Positions 8,563 to 16,538 of a stretch of 64,000 bases of DNA are shown in pieces (the stretch's first letter is position 1; the number at the start of each line of letters is the position of its first letter). Origin of the DNA: UBA6623 sp965226435. GTDB lineage: Bacteria > Acidobacteriota > Terriglobia > Bryobacterales > UBA6623. The notes beneath the pieces are model-generated. The model did not search any database. It was not told the DNA's origin and saw only the letters and a list, made by a program, of their open reading frames with translations. Position numbers and translations under genes: made by a program. Location: positions 372,001 to 436,000 of the forward strand of contig CBDDCY010000011.1 of the NCBI GenBank assembly GCA_965226435.1, read 5' to 3'.

Positions 8563-10059
8563 ATGAGTACGGACGGCAAACCCCCGAGCGACGACCTCGA
8601 CGATAACACCGTCGAGCCGGAAGACCCTCGCGATCCCGAAACCGGGACCGAGCCCGACGCGCCCGAGCCACACGCGCCCGCCACCGACCAAGCCGAGCAA
8701 GCCGACGCACCCGAAGACCGTCCGACCGAGGCCGAGCAGTCCGACGAACCGTCGAGCCCGCCGCCGGAACCCTTCGAAGACCCCACTGGTGAGAAATTCG
8801 CGGAACCCGCGGCCTCCGATCCCAACACCCCGACAAACGAGCCGCCCGAAGAGCCCTCCGCGACCGAATCGGCTGCCGAACCTCCCAGTCCCGGCGAAGT
8901 CGAAATCCCCGGCGGTCCCGCGCCGGAAACACCCCAAGACGAGACCCCGTCCGCCCCCGATTCTTCCGCCGAGTCGCCGTCTGAAGAAGCCCCCTCGACC
9001 TCCCCTTCCTACTACGAAGACCCCTACGACGAGGAATACGAGTACGGTTACGGAACCTCCGATACGCCGTCGGAAACCAAAGCCATTGCCAAATCCGGCT
9101 CCGGCGGATCCCCGCCGCCTCCTCCCGATGACGACGACGACTCGGACTCGGATGAAGAGGGTATGACGCGCATGTCCTTCCTCGAGCATCTCGAGGAATT
9201 GCGTACCCGCATCATCCAATCCGCGATCGGGTTGGTCGCCGCCTACTTAATTAGTCTGATCTTCGCCAAGGATTTGTTTTCCTGGGTGCGGGGGCCGATT
9301 CAACGCTCGTTCGACATCTTGAATGAACAGCACGGCTTCGACCCGCCGCTGTACCTGGTCGCCATCACGCCCCAAGAGCAGTTTCATCTGATCTATTTGA
9401 AAGTTCCTCTATTAGCGGCGGTCTTCGTGGCGGCGCCTTGGTTGGTCTATCAGGCCTGGTCTTTTATCGCTCCGGGCCTCTATCAGCGCGAACGCCGCTG
9501 GGCGCATCCCTTCATCTTTTGCGTCGCCGGGCTGTTCATTTTGGGAGGGTTGTTCGGCTACTTCGTGGTCCTGAAGTTCGCCCTGACGTTTCTGCTCGGC
9601 ATCGGGATTGACAGCGACATCCGGCCGATGATATCGGTCAGCTCCTATTTTTCGACCTTCGTCATGATCGAGCTCGGCCTCGGCGTCGTTTTCCAGATGC
9701 CGGTCTTGATCTTCTTCCTAACCCTGTTGCGCATCGTCAACCCGGCGTTTCTGCTCGGCAACGTGCGCTACGCCATTCTGATCATCTTCGTCATCGCGGC
9801 GGTCGTAACGCCGACGCCCGACGTGTTCAACATGATCCTGTTCGCCGCGCCGATGATCCTGTTGTTCTACGTCGGCATCGGCGCCAGCTTCTTGTTGGTG
9901 ATGAAACGCGAACGCGGCAAGATCCCGTGGGTGAGGATTACGCTCGTAGCCTTGTTGATCCTGGCGGTAGTCGCCGCGGCCGGGCTCTATTTCATGCACA
10001 GCCAACTCGGCTACAACTTCACCAACCAATTCCCCTGGATCGTGCCGCCGCCCGAGTAA
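8563..10059 (+). CDS. tatC: TatC translocase subunit with a 200-residue acidic, proline-rich N-terminal extension
   Basis: Core receptor of the twin-arginine pathway. The TatC domain begins at about residue 201 with 'MTRMSFLEHLEELRTRI', followed by six membrane helices; the periplasmic 'TPQEQFHLIYLK' loop carries the conserved P-x-E-x-F residues. A seventh hydrophobic segment lies near the C-terminus. Residues 1-200 are almost entirely Asp, Glu, Pro, Ser and Thr with no hydrophobic core, unlike ordinary TatC proteins of about 250 residues. An alternative ATG at 9163 is preceded by GAAGAGGG and would give a normal-sized protein, so either start is possible. The uninterrupted 600-base upstream frame and matching acidic composition of the TatA/B tail support the long form. 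Confidence 0.88.
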   Translation: MSTDGKPPSDDLDDNTVEPEDPRDPETGTEPDAPEPHAPATDQAEQADAPEDRPTEAEQSDEPSSPPPEPFEDPTGEKFAEPAASDPNTPTNEPPEEPSATESAAEPPSPGEVEIPGGPAPETPQDETPSAPDSSAESPSEEAPSTSPSYYEDPYDEEYEYGYGTSDTPSETKAIAKSGSGGSPPPPPDDDDDSDSDEEGMTRMSFLEHLEELRTRIIQSAIGLVAAYLISLIFAKDLFSWVRGPIQRSFDILNEQHGFDPPLYLVAITPQEQFHLIYLKVPLLAAVFVAAPWLVYQAWSFIAPGLYQRERRWAHPFIFCVAGLFILGGLFGYFVVLKFALTFLLGIGIDSDIRPMISVSSYFSTFVMIELGLGVVFQMPVLIFFLTLLRIVNPAFLLGNVRYAILIIFVIAAVVTPTPDVFNMILFAAPMILLFYVGIGASFLLVMKRERGKIPWVRITLVALLILAVVAAAGLYFMHSQLGYNFTNQFPWIVPPPE

Positions 10060-10065
10060 GCTTCC

Positions 10066-10098
10066 GTGAAAAACGGGGGCTGTCCTAGAGCGCCGGCC
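10066..10098 (+). repeat. Element C, left-end fragment
   Basis: Immediately after tatC, GTGAAAAACGGGGGCTGTCC and the following 'AGCGCCGGCC' match the left half of element C with several differences. The right half is not recognisable, so this is an old or truncated copy. Confidence 0.5.
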
Positions 10099-10227
10099 AC
10101 AACGTTAACCGGGCCGCGGTGCCGTTGAACCAGTAGACGTATGAAACGTATGTGGTGCGAAGAGGCCTTTCCGGAATTCAAATATCTTGGGAATAACGTT
10201 GCGCGCGGTGAAACCGCAAACCTCTAC

Positions 10228-10287
10228 AGCCGCGAAGCGGCGGCGGGAATATAGACCAGGGTGGAGCCGAAAGGCGGAACCCTGGGT
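10228..10287 (+). repeat. Element A copy 1, truncated
   Basis: Contains hairpin 1 (GCCGCGAAGCGGC) and hairpin 2 (CCAGGGT...ACCCTGG) of element A. The third hairpin (GCCCTGAAAGGGC) is missing. It lies in the 258-base gap between tatC and the convergent HTH gene. Confidence 0.85.
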
Positions 10288-10317
10288 CGCTTTTCACAAC
10301 CCAATTACAAGCCGGCC

Positions 10318-10794
10318 CTACTTCGGTCGAATGACCTTCGTCTTCCCCTGCTCGATCCAGTGCACTTCCGCCGCCGGAGGGTCGACCGGCAGATCGTCGA
10401 GCAGCGCTTCGACGCGGCCCAGACGCGCTTCGATTTCCTCGAGCTGATCGAGTTCCGCGGCGCGATAGGCGAAATCGAGAGCCACCCGGATCGCCGTCAT
10501 ACGTGTCGCCGTCGTCAGTTCGTTATTGCGAACCAGCTCACCCAGCCCGTCCACCGCATCCATGGCGAGATGTTGCAACTGCCCGCCGGCTTCGGCCACC
10601 GCCTCTCGCCGAATCGCCTTCACCTCACTGCGGAAAGCCTCGTCGTGCATCAGCCATCGTCGAGTCAACACAGCCGTAACGCCCGCCGTTTTAGCGGCCT
10701 CGGCCATCGTCTTCGACGTGGGTAACGCGTCGAGGACACGCCGCTGACCGGCCTTGAGTCCGGGAGTTTTCGAAGTCAGTTTCTTCATAACCAT
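10318..10794 (-). CDS. Small HTH-containing hypothetical protein
   Basis: 158 residues. A helix-turn-helix-like segment near residues 25-50 ('TMAEAAKTAGVTAVLTRRWL') resembles the DNA-binding part of phage terminase small subunits and similar regulators. The rest is predicted alpha-helical, with 'EEIEARLGRVEALLDDL' suggesting a short coiled coil near the C-terminus. No phage genes are nearby, so a simple DNA-binding protein is the safer description. The second Met (MKKLTS) is an equally plausible start. Confidence 0.6.
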   Translation of the reverse strand: MVMKKLTSKTPGLKAGQRRVLDALPTSKTMAEAAKTAGVTAVLTRRWLMHDEAFRSEVKAIRREAVAEAGGQLQHLAMDAVDGLGELVRNNELTTATRMTAIRVALDFAYRAAELDQLEEIEARLGRVEALLDDLPVDPPAAEVHWIEQGKTKVIRPK

Positions 10795-11151
10795 GCGAAT
10801 CTCTATGCGCCGCCTTCGGCACGGGAAGTCTTTCTGTTATGGAATAGCAACGTGTTCAGGCAACCTCGAAGCGGATTGCCCGCCGGCCCGCTCATCCCTC
10901 GCCGCCGGCGTCACCCGAATATGTCGGATACGGTATGATTGGCGAACCACCTCCGCGCGGGCCGGATCGTTTCGCCACCGACTCCAGAATACAGCCCGAA
11001 ACCGCGCTGAGCGCCCCGCCGTTTCAGCAAGTCATTGATTCCATTGAAGGAATAAATTCGCCGCCAACGTGACAGCAATCCAAGCCCGGCTGCTAACGGT
11101 TCACGGCTCACGGTTCACGGTTCACCGCTAACAGCTCAAGGCGAAACAGTC
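10795..11151. other. Intergenic region between divergent genes
   Basis: The 357 bases between the HTH gene and the YcaQ-like gene contain no credible frame. Near the right end (about 11098-11128) the phrase GGTTCACGG is repeated in tandem with small variations, just before the YcaQ-like gene. Promoters for both divergent genes must lie here, but no convincing -35/-10 pair was found. Confidence 0.5.
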
Positions 11152-12339
11152 ATGCTTCGGATCACCAACCGCCAATACCGCCGCGCCTTGCTTTCGTTGA
11201 ACGGCCTCGCTCCGTCACCCGCCGCGGAGTCTTCAGGTCCCCCCGCCGCCCGCATTCATGAGACAGTGAGCCGTCTTGGCTTCGTGCAAATCGACCCCGT
11301 CTCGGCCGTCGAACGCGCGCATCACCACATCCTTTTCACCCGCCGCCGATCCTACCGCCGCGACGACCTCAAACACTTGCTCGAAAAAGACCGCGCGCTG
11401 TTTGAAAATTGGACCCACGACGCCGCGATCCTACCGGCCGACGTCTATCCCTACTGGAAGCACTATTTCGCCCGCGCCAAGACTTTCGAGGCCCACCCCG
11501 GCTATCGCAGGCACTTCGCGCCCGTAACACCCAAGCTCATTAACAACGTCCTACGTCGCCTCGAAATCGAGGGACCCCTCAGGCCGCGCGACTTCGAAAG
11601 CGCCAAAGTCGGCCGCCACGACCCCTACTTCGCCGAACCCACCCTCGCCAAGCTCACTATGGAATTCTTGTGGAGAACCGGCAGACTGGCCGTCTCCCAC
11701 CGTCGCGGACAAGAGAAGGTCTACGACCTGGCGCACCGCGTCATTCCTGCCCAACATTTCAATGCGGAAGTTTCGCGATCTCAATTTGTCCGCTGGGCAT
11801 GTCGCGGCGCGCTCCAGCGACTGGGCGCGGCGACCCCCGCTCAAATCGCCCATTTCTACGACGCCCTATCCACCCCCGACGCCGCCCGCTGGTGCGAGCG
11901 AAACCGCGGCAAACAAGTCACTGCGGTCGAGGTCACCCTCGCCGACGGTTCGGTCGCCGGACCGCTCTACGCGCTGCCGTCTTTTTCGGAAACAATCGAT
12001 CAGACGCGGCCCGCACCCCGCGCGCTTCGTCTCCTCAACCCCTTCGACCCGCTGATCCACGACCGCCGCCGGGCCAAGCAAGTCTTCGGATTCGAATACG
12101 CGCTCGAAATCTGGGTTCCCGCCGCCAAACGCCGCTACGGCTATTACGTGCTGCCCATTCTCGAAGGCGAGCGCTTCACCGGCCGCATCGACCTCAAAAC
12201 CGACCGCAAGCGCGGCGAGCTACAAGTCTTGGGCCTATGGTGGGAACCAAAAGTAGAACCCACTCCGAACCGCCGCAAGCAATTAGAAGCGGCCCTGGCC
12301 CGCCTAGCCCAATTCACTTGTCCCGATTCGGGCTCATGA
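11152..12339 (+). CDS. YcaQ/AlkZ-like winged-helix DNA glycosylase
   Basis: Member of the HTH_42 family whose characterised members (AlkZ, E. coli YcaQ) remove alkylated bases and unhook interstrand crosslinks. The catalytic Q-x-D motif is visible as 'GFVQIDPVSAVERAHHHIL' at about residues 45-62. This is the YcaQ-like form rather than the Q-x-Q of streptomycete AlkZ. The family winged-helix array follows, and the C-terminal segment 'ILEGERFTGRIDLK' is also typical. Length (395) fits the family. The substrate is inferred from family only. Confidence 0.85.
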   Translation: MLRITNRQYRRALLSLNGLAPSPAAESSGPPAARIHETVSRLGFVQIDPVSAVERAHHHILFTRRRSYRRDDLKHLLEKDRALFENWTHDAAILPADVYPYWKHYFARAKTFEAHPGYRRHFAPVTPKLINNVLRRLEIEGPLRPRDFESAKVGRHDPYFAEPTLAKLTMEFLWRTGRLAVSHRRGQEKVYDLAHRVIPAQHFNAEVSRSQFVRWACRGALQRLGAATPAQIAHFYDALSTPDAARWCERNRGKQVTAVEVTLADGSVAGPLYALPSFSETIDQTRPAPRALRLLNPFDPLIHDRRRAKQVFGFEYALEIWVPAAKRRYGYYVLPILEGERFTGRIDLKTDRKRGELQVLGLWWEPKVEPTPNRRKQLEAALARLAQFTCPDSGS

Positions 12340-12411
12340 ACCAAGAGGCCGCGTATCCTCGAACCGCGCGGCAAACGTGGGCGGCGGCGCGAATTGGGTC
12401 CGCCGGAGTGG

Positions 12412-13653
12412 TCACCGCCGATAGAGCACCTGCCCCTTTTTCAGCGTCAGCGCGCAAAGACTCACCCCGAAATAGTAGGGGATCTCGCGGTAATCACCCA
12501 CATCAAACACCGCCAAGTCGGCCTGCTTGCCCGGCTCGAGCGAACCGACCTTTTCCGACAAACCCATCGCGGCGGCTCCGTTGATCGTCGCGGCACAGAT
12601 ACTTTCCTCCGCCGTCATCCCCATCTGCGTGCAGGCCATCGAGAGCACCATCGGCATGCCGGCCGTCGCGTTCAGCGGATGCCCAAAGCCCGTCGCCAGC
12701 GCCACCGCCGCCCCGCGGTCGATCAGCGCCCGCGCCGGCGCGAAACGTCCCGAGCCGCTTTGGTAACCCGTAGCCGGCAGAAGCGTCGCCACAATCGGCG
12801 ACCGCGCGGTGAGGTCGACGTCTTCTTCGCCGATGCAATCCAGGTGGTCGACGCTGAGCGCTTTCATTTCGACGGCAATTCGCAGCGCTCCAATGGGAGC
12901 GTCTCGGTCGGTTTGCACCTTGAGACGAAAGCCGCGCCGCGCCGCCGCTTCGAGAATGCACTTTGCCTGATCGGGGCTGAAGGCTTCCGACCCGCATTCG
13001 ACATCGCAGAAGCCGGCCAGCTTGCGGCGCTCGATCAGAGGCAGCAACACGTCGGTCACCTGCTCGACCGCGCCGGCGGGATCGTCTTGCCAGTCCGCCG
13101 AGGTTGCCGCCCCGGCGACAAACGTGCGCGTGATGTCGAATCCCAGCCGCTCGAGCGTCGCCGCCGCTTTCAGGCCCTTGAGTTCGGAAAGCTCGCTCAA
13201 GCCCTGCCCCGAACGCGCGTCTAAGATGGTTGTTCCGGATCCGGCAAGGCGCGGCGCCCAGCGCTTGATGTTGAGTGCCAGAACTTTCGGCGCGATGTTT
13301 CGAATGCGGCCCTCGGGCGCCGTGGGGAGGTTCGAGCGCGACAAGCCCAGCGGCTCGTCGGCAATGGGCACGATCCCGCCGCTCGCCTTGAGAGGCGCGA
13401 AAACCGGGTGGGTGTGGGAATCGACGAAGCCCGGCATAACAACCTTGCCGCTGACGTCGATGCGCTGCGCGTCTCGGGCCGCGGCGAGGTTTTCGATACG
13501 CCGGGTCGGGCCGACCGAGTGAATCTTCTCGCCCTCGATCAGCACCGAGCCGTCGGTGATGACTCCCAGTTCACGATGTTGGATGCCGCGCTGCGGCGCC
13601 GGCCCGCGCAGCGTTAACAGCTGCCGGGCTCCACGCAATAGGATCATTCCCAC
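12412..13653 (-). CDS. Imidazolonepropionase (HutI)-like amidohydrolase with altered metal site
   Basis: Aligns along its length with HutI, which opens imidazolonepropionate in histidine degradation: 'GFVDSHTHPVFA', 'SVDHL', 'ALIDRGAAVALAT', 'ATINGAAAMGL' and 'GSLEPGKQADLAVFD'. Two signature positions differ. The HutI 'KxHADE' segment reads 'KVQTDR', losing the metal-binding His and the nearby catalytic Glu. 'ATDF' reads 'ATGF', losing the metal-binding Asp. The HxH pair and the second His remain. No other hut genes are nearby. It may be a repurposed amidohydrolase or a non-catalytic paralogue; I would not assign imidazolonepropionase activity. Confidence 0.8.
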   Translation of the reverse strand: MGMILLRGARQLLTLRGPAPQRGIQHRELGVITDGSVLIEGEKIHSVGPTRRIENLAAARDAQRIDVSGKVVMPGFVDSHTHPVFAPLKASGGIVPIADEPLGLSRSNLPTAPEGRIRNIAPKVLALNIKRWAPRLAGSGTTILDARSGQGLSELSELKGLKAAATLERLGFDITRTFVAGAATSADWQDDPAGAVEQVTDVLLPLIERRKLAGFCDVECGSEAFSPDQAKCILEAAARRGFRLKVQTDRDAPIGALRIAVEMKALSVDHLDCIGEEDVDLTARSPIVATLLPATGYQSGSGRFAPARALIDRGAAVALATGFGHPLNATAGMPMVLSMACTQMGMTAEESICAATINGAAAMGLSEKVGSLEPGKQADLAVFDVGDYREIPYYFGVSLCALTLKKGQVLYRR

Positions 13654-13687
13654 GTGAGGTGTCGTTGATTGCTTTGTAGGAGGGGAT

Positions 13688-14650
13688 TCAAGACTGCTCC
13701 GCTTCCCGCGACTTTTTGCTGATCTCTCCCCGCAGATCCAGGTTGCGCACCAACCGGTGCAGGTAGTTCGGATGCAGTCCCAGCGCTTTCGCCGCCTCGG
13801 TGAAACTGCCTCGCGCCTCTTCGACTGCGTCGAGAATCAAGCGCTTCTTGGCCTCATTGACGGCCTCATGATACCCGCCGACGGAAACCTCCGCCGCCGG
13901 CCGCGTTTCGAGCACGGCCTCGGGCAAATCCTCGGGCAGGATCATGTCGGTCGAGCCCAACACGACGGCCCGCTCGATCGCGTTTTCCAACTCACGAACA
14001 TTTCCCTGCCACTCATAGGTCGCCAAACAGCGCTGCGTCTCACGCGACAGCCCTTGCACCGGGCGGCCCATCCGCTGGGAGTGTTTCTTTAAGAAATATT
14101 GCGCCAGCAAGGGAATGTCTTCCTTTCGCTCGCGCAGCGCCGGCAGACGAATGGAAACGACATTCAGTCGGTAATAAAGGTCTTCGCGAAAGTTCCCGGC
14201 TTCGACTTCTTTCATCAAGTCGCGGTTGGTGGCGGCGATCACGCGAATGTCGACGCTGACAGGTTTGGTTCCGCCCACGCGGTCAAAGCGATGATCCTGC
14301 AAAACGCGCAACAACTTCGCCTGCAGCGGCGGAGCCATTTCCCCAATCTCATCGAGAAAGACCGTGCCCTCGTTGGCGACTTCCAACTTGCCCTTCTTTC
14401 TTTCCGAGGCGCCGGTGAAGGCGCCTTTCTCGTGCCCGAATAATTCGCTTTCGAGCAGCGTTTCGATCAATGCCGCGCAGTTGATGGCCATGAAGGGCTT
14501 CTCGGCGCGCGGCGAGTTGGCGTGCATGGCGCGGGCCACCAGTTCCTTGCCCGTTCCGCTTTCTCCCGTCACCAACACCGTGGCGTCGGTCGGAGCGGCC
14601 TTGGCGATGAAATCGTAGACCTTCCGCATGGTCGCGGCTTCGCCGACCAT
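13688..14650 (-). CDS. Sigma-54 activator AAA+ and HTH domains (3' part of a frameshifted gene)
   Basis: AAA+ domain with Walker A 'GESGTGKE', the sigma-54-contacting 'GAFTGA' loop, Walker B 'GTVFLDEIGE' and a C-terminal Fis-type HTH ('FTEAAKALGLHPNYLHRLV'). It is therefore an enhancer-binding activator of RpoN promoters. Upstream in a different frame lies the FHA-GAF sensory part. The two read as a single protein if one base is restored near 14685. The ATG at 14650 could still start an autonomous AAA-HTH protein lacking its sensor. Confidence 0.87.
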   Translation of the reverse strand: MVGEAATMRKVYDFIAKAAPTDATVLVTGESGTGKELVARAMHANSPRAEKPFMAINCAALIETLLESELFGHEKGAFTGASERKKGKLEVANEGTVFLDEIGEMAPPLQAKLLRVLQDHRFDRVGGTKPVSVDIRVIAATNRDLMKEVEAGNFREDLYYRLNVVSIRLPALRERKEDIPLLAQYFLKKHSQRMGRPVQGLSRETQRCLATYEWQGNVRELENAIERAVVLGSTDMILPEDLPEAVLETRPAAEVSVGGYHEAVNEAKKRLILDAVEEARGSFTEAAKALGLHPNYLHRLVRNLDLRGEISKKSREAEQS

Positions 14651-15714
14651 GTCGTGCTCGATGTTAATCTCGCGTTGCAGCCGGCGTTTTCGTTTTCGAG
14701 CGCGACAATGCGGCGGGCGCTTTCGAGCGGCATCGCCGCCATGCTTCCCACCGCCGAGAGAAGCTGCAAATGGTGCTCGTCGAAACGGATGGAGGGGTTG
14801 GTGGTTTCCAGATAGATCACGCCGCGGATTTGTTCGGCCGTCTTGAGGGGCACGGCCAGCACCGCTTGCACGGCATCCGCCTCCGGCTCGGCCGGCGCGT
14901 AGACGCTGTTGGGGAAATCATTACCCAAGACCGCCGTGCCTTCCCGCAAGAGGCGATGGATCACGGGGGGGCTCACTTGCACCGCATCGCTTGCCTCGCC
15001 GTCACGCCCACGTCCGAAGATCGAGACCAACTCGTCGGGGTCGTCGTCGACCAGCAGAATCGCCGCCCGGTCGGCGGGGACAATGTCGAGGATGGCATCG
15101 AGCAATCGCTTCTCGAGCGCCTCGAGACCTTCCCTCGCCCCGATGGCGGAAGCGACGCCGAGCAGCGCCTCGAGGTCTTGCTGAAGGCGGCCGGCCGACG
15201 GCAGCGCTTCGACCAAGCTCTCGGGAGTCAGGTAGAGCAACTCCTCCGCCGACATGCGCACCGTAGCCAGACCGGCGCCCGCCGGCGGAACGTCGAATTG
15301 CACGGCGCTCGATCCGGCCGCCGTCTCGAGGCCCTCCCCCGCGGCGGACGGGCCGACTGACCTCGAGGCCGACGAGTCAACCGCATCCGGCTGAACCTGC
15401 CGAAACCCCGCCACCGGCTCCGATTCCCGATGCGCGAACAGCAACAACGTGTCGCCCAGCCCGATCACGTCCCCTTGATGGAGCAGGCGTTGCTTGACGG
15501 GCACTCCGTTGACGAAGGTACCGTTGAGGCTTTCGAGATCCGCGATCGTAACGCCGTCGGCCCCGGGGCGCAACAGACAGTGACGCCGCGAAACCCCGTC
15601 CGAGTCAATCACCAGCCAATTATCCGCGTCACGCCCAATCGAAACATCGAGATCGGGTACCGGCAGCGTGGCGCCCCGACGCGGACCGGCGATAGCAACC
15701 AATTGCGAATTCAT
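14569..15714 (-). CDS. FHA-GAF sensory part of a sigma-54 activator (5' part of a frameshifted gene)
   Basis: From ATG 15714 the N-terminus is an FHA phosphopeptide-binding domain ('SIGRDADNWLVIDSDGVSRRH', split here at GRD, SRRH and 'LNGTFVNG'), followed by a linker and a GAF domain ('VPADRAAILLVDDD', 'AVLAVPLKTAEQIRGVIYLE'). The frame leaves the conserved path after 'ALENEN': the expected 'RRLQREINIEHDMVGE' linker appears only after adding one base near 14685. The final 35 or so residues are therefore frameshift sequence. An FHA input suggests control by Ser/Thr phosphorylation, as in other FHA-sigma54 regulators. Confidence 0.82.
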   Translation of the reverse strand: MNSQLVAIAGPRRGATLPVPDLDVSIGRDADNWLVIDSDGVSRRHCLLRPGADGVTIADLESLNGTFVNGVPVKQRLLHQGDVIGLGDTLLLFAHRESEPVAGFRQVQPDAVDSSASRSVGPSAAGEGLETAAGSSAVQFDVPPAGAGLATVRMSAEELLYLTPESLVEALPSAGRLQQDLEALLGVASAIGAREGLEALEKRLLDAILDIVPADRAAILLVDDDPDELVSIFGRGRDGEASDAVQVSPPVIHRLLREGTAVLGNDFPNSVYAPAEPEADAVQAVLAVPLKTAEQIRGVIYLETTNPSIRFDEHHLQLLSAVGSMAAMPLESARRIVALENENAGCNARLTSSTTWSAKPRPCGRSTISSPRPLRPTPRCW

Positions 15715-15911
15715 CGTCGATAGTGCGGCGGGGCTCCAGGCCCGCCCTAGGTTCGAAACAAGCAGTACGAGAACAGTGTCAAGTATAAGCGAACTCCCGC
15801 CAGGCCGGACCGCGGAAACGGCGCGTTGAGGAGGGGGTCCCATTGATGACCTCCGCGGGGTAGGTCCGGTCTTTCGGCGCTGCATTCGCTGTAGCCGCGG
15901 TTGCGAAGCAC

Positions 15912-16020
15912 GGGGGCTGGAAAAATTGGGGACTGTCCCGAGCGCCGACCGAATAAGTTCCATTGAATCTATAGTTTCGTCTGGCGCGAAGTGGACTGTC
16001 CCCCATTTTTTCACAGCCCC
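15912..16020 (+). repeat. Element C copy
   Basis: About 109 bases bounded by GGGGGCTGGAAAAATTGGGG and its near-reverse complement CCCCCATTTTTTCACAGCCCC (imperfect inverted ends, quoted here by their outer parts). Inner arms carry GGGACTGTCC and GGACTGTCCC. It fills the 331-base gap between the FHA activator and argR; the other 200 bases show nothing recognisable. Confidence 0.85.
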
Positions 16021-16045
16021 CGCGCCGCCGGTCCGGCTCGGCGAA

Positions 16046-16483
16046 TCACAATTCCACCAACTTGCGCGCCAGCCGACGAGCGGCGGCCGGTCCGGGCGTG
16101 GCCACGAAAATCGTATCGTCACCGGCCACGGTGCCCACGACCTCCGCCAGGCCGGCCGTGTCGAGAGCCAAGGCCACGGCATTGGCGCCGCCGGGATTCG
16201 TCTTGAGAACGACCAGGTTTTGCGCCGCGGCCGAGTGACGCAAAAATTCGCGCAGGACGCGGGCAAGACTGTCGGAGGAAGGCGCGGCTTGCGCTACAGC
16301 GTCGCGCTCGCGGTAACCCTCCGGAGTCTTGACGATGGCGAGTTCACGCAGGTCGCGAGAGAGAGTAACCTGGGTGGCTTCAATTCCCTTGCGAGCGAGT
16401 TCGGCGGCGAGTTCTTCTTGCGTGTGAAGAGTTTTCGCGCGAACCAGCTTTTGCAGTTCGGATTGGCGAAGTCGCTTGCTCAT
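16046..16483 (-). CDS. argR: Arginine repressor ArgR
   Basis: 145 residues, the usual ArgR length. The winged-helix DNA-binding domain carries 'TQVTLSRDLRELAIVK' at about residues 37-52. The C-terminal oligomerisation and arginine-binding domain includes 'TVAGDDTIFVA', with the Asp-Asp pair that binds arginine. It lies at the downstream end of argF-argG-argH, as in many arginine clusters, and probably represses them through the ARG box at argF. Confidence 0.93.
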   Translation of the reverse strand: MSKRLRQSELQKLVRAKTLHTQEELAAELARKGIEATQVTLSRDLRELAIVKTPEGYRERDAVAQAAPSSDSLARVLREFLRHSAAAQNLVVLKTNPGGANAVALALDTAGLAEVVGTVAGDDTIFVATPGPAAARRLARKLVEL

Positions 16484-16538
16484 TTTCAGAACGACACCGG
16501 GGCGCCACCGGCAACCTCAAGCGTTGTCAAGAGTCGCG

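Noticed and set aside
8098..9219. Minus-strand frame rich in Gly, Val and Arg
   Set aside because: Antisense to tatA/B and the acidic tatC extension, whose codons force this composition.
15717..16266. In-frame upstream extension of the FHA protein
   Set aside because: It reads through element C and the argR gene in another frame; the FHA domain starts cleanly at ATG 15714.
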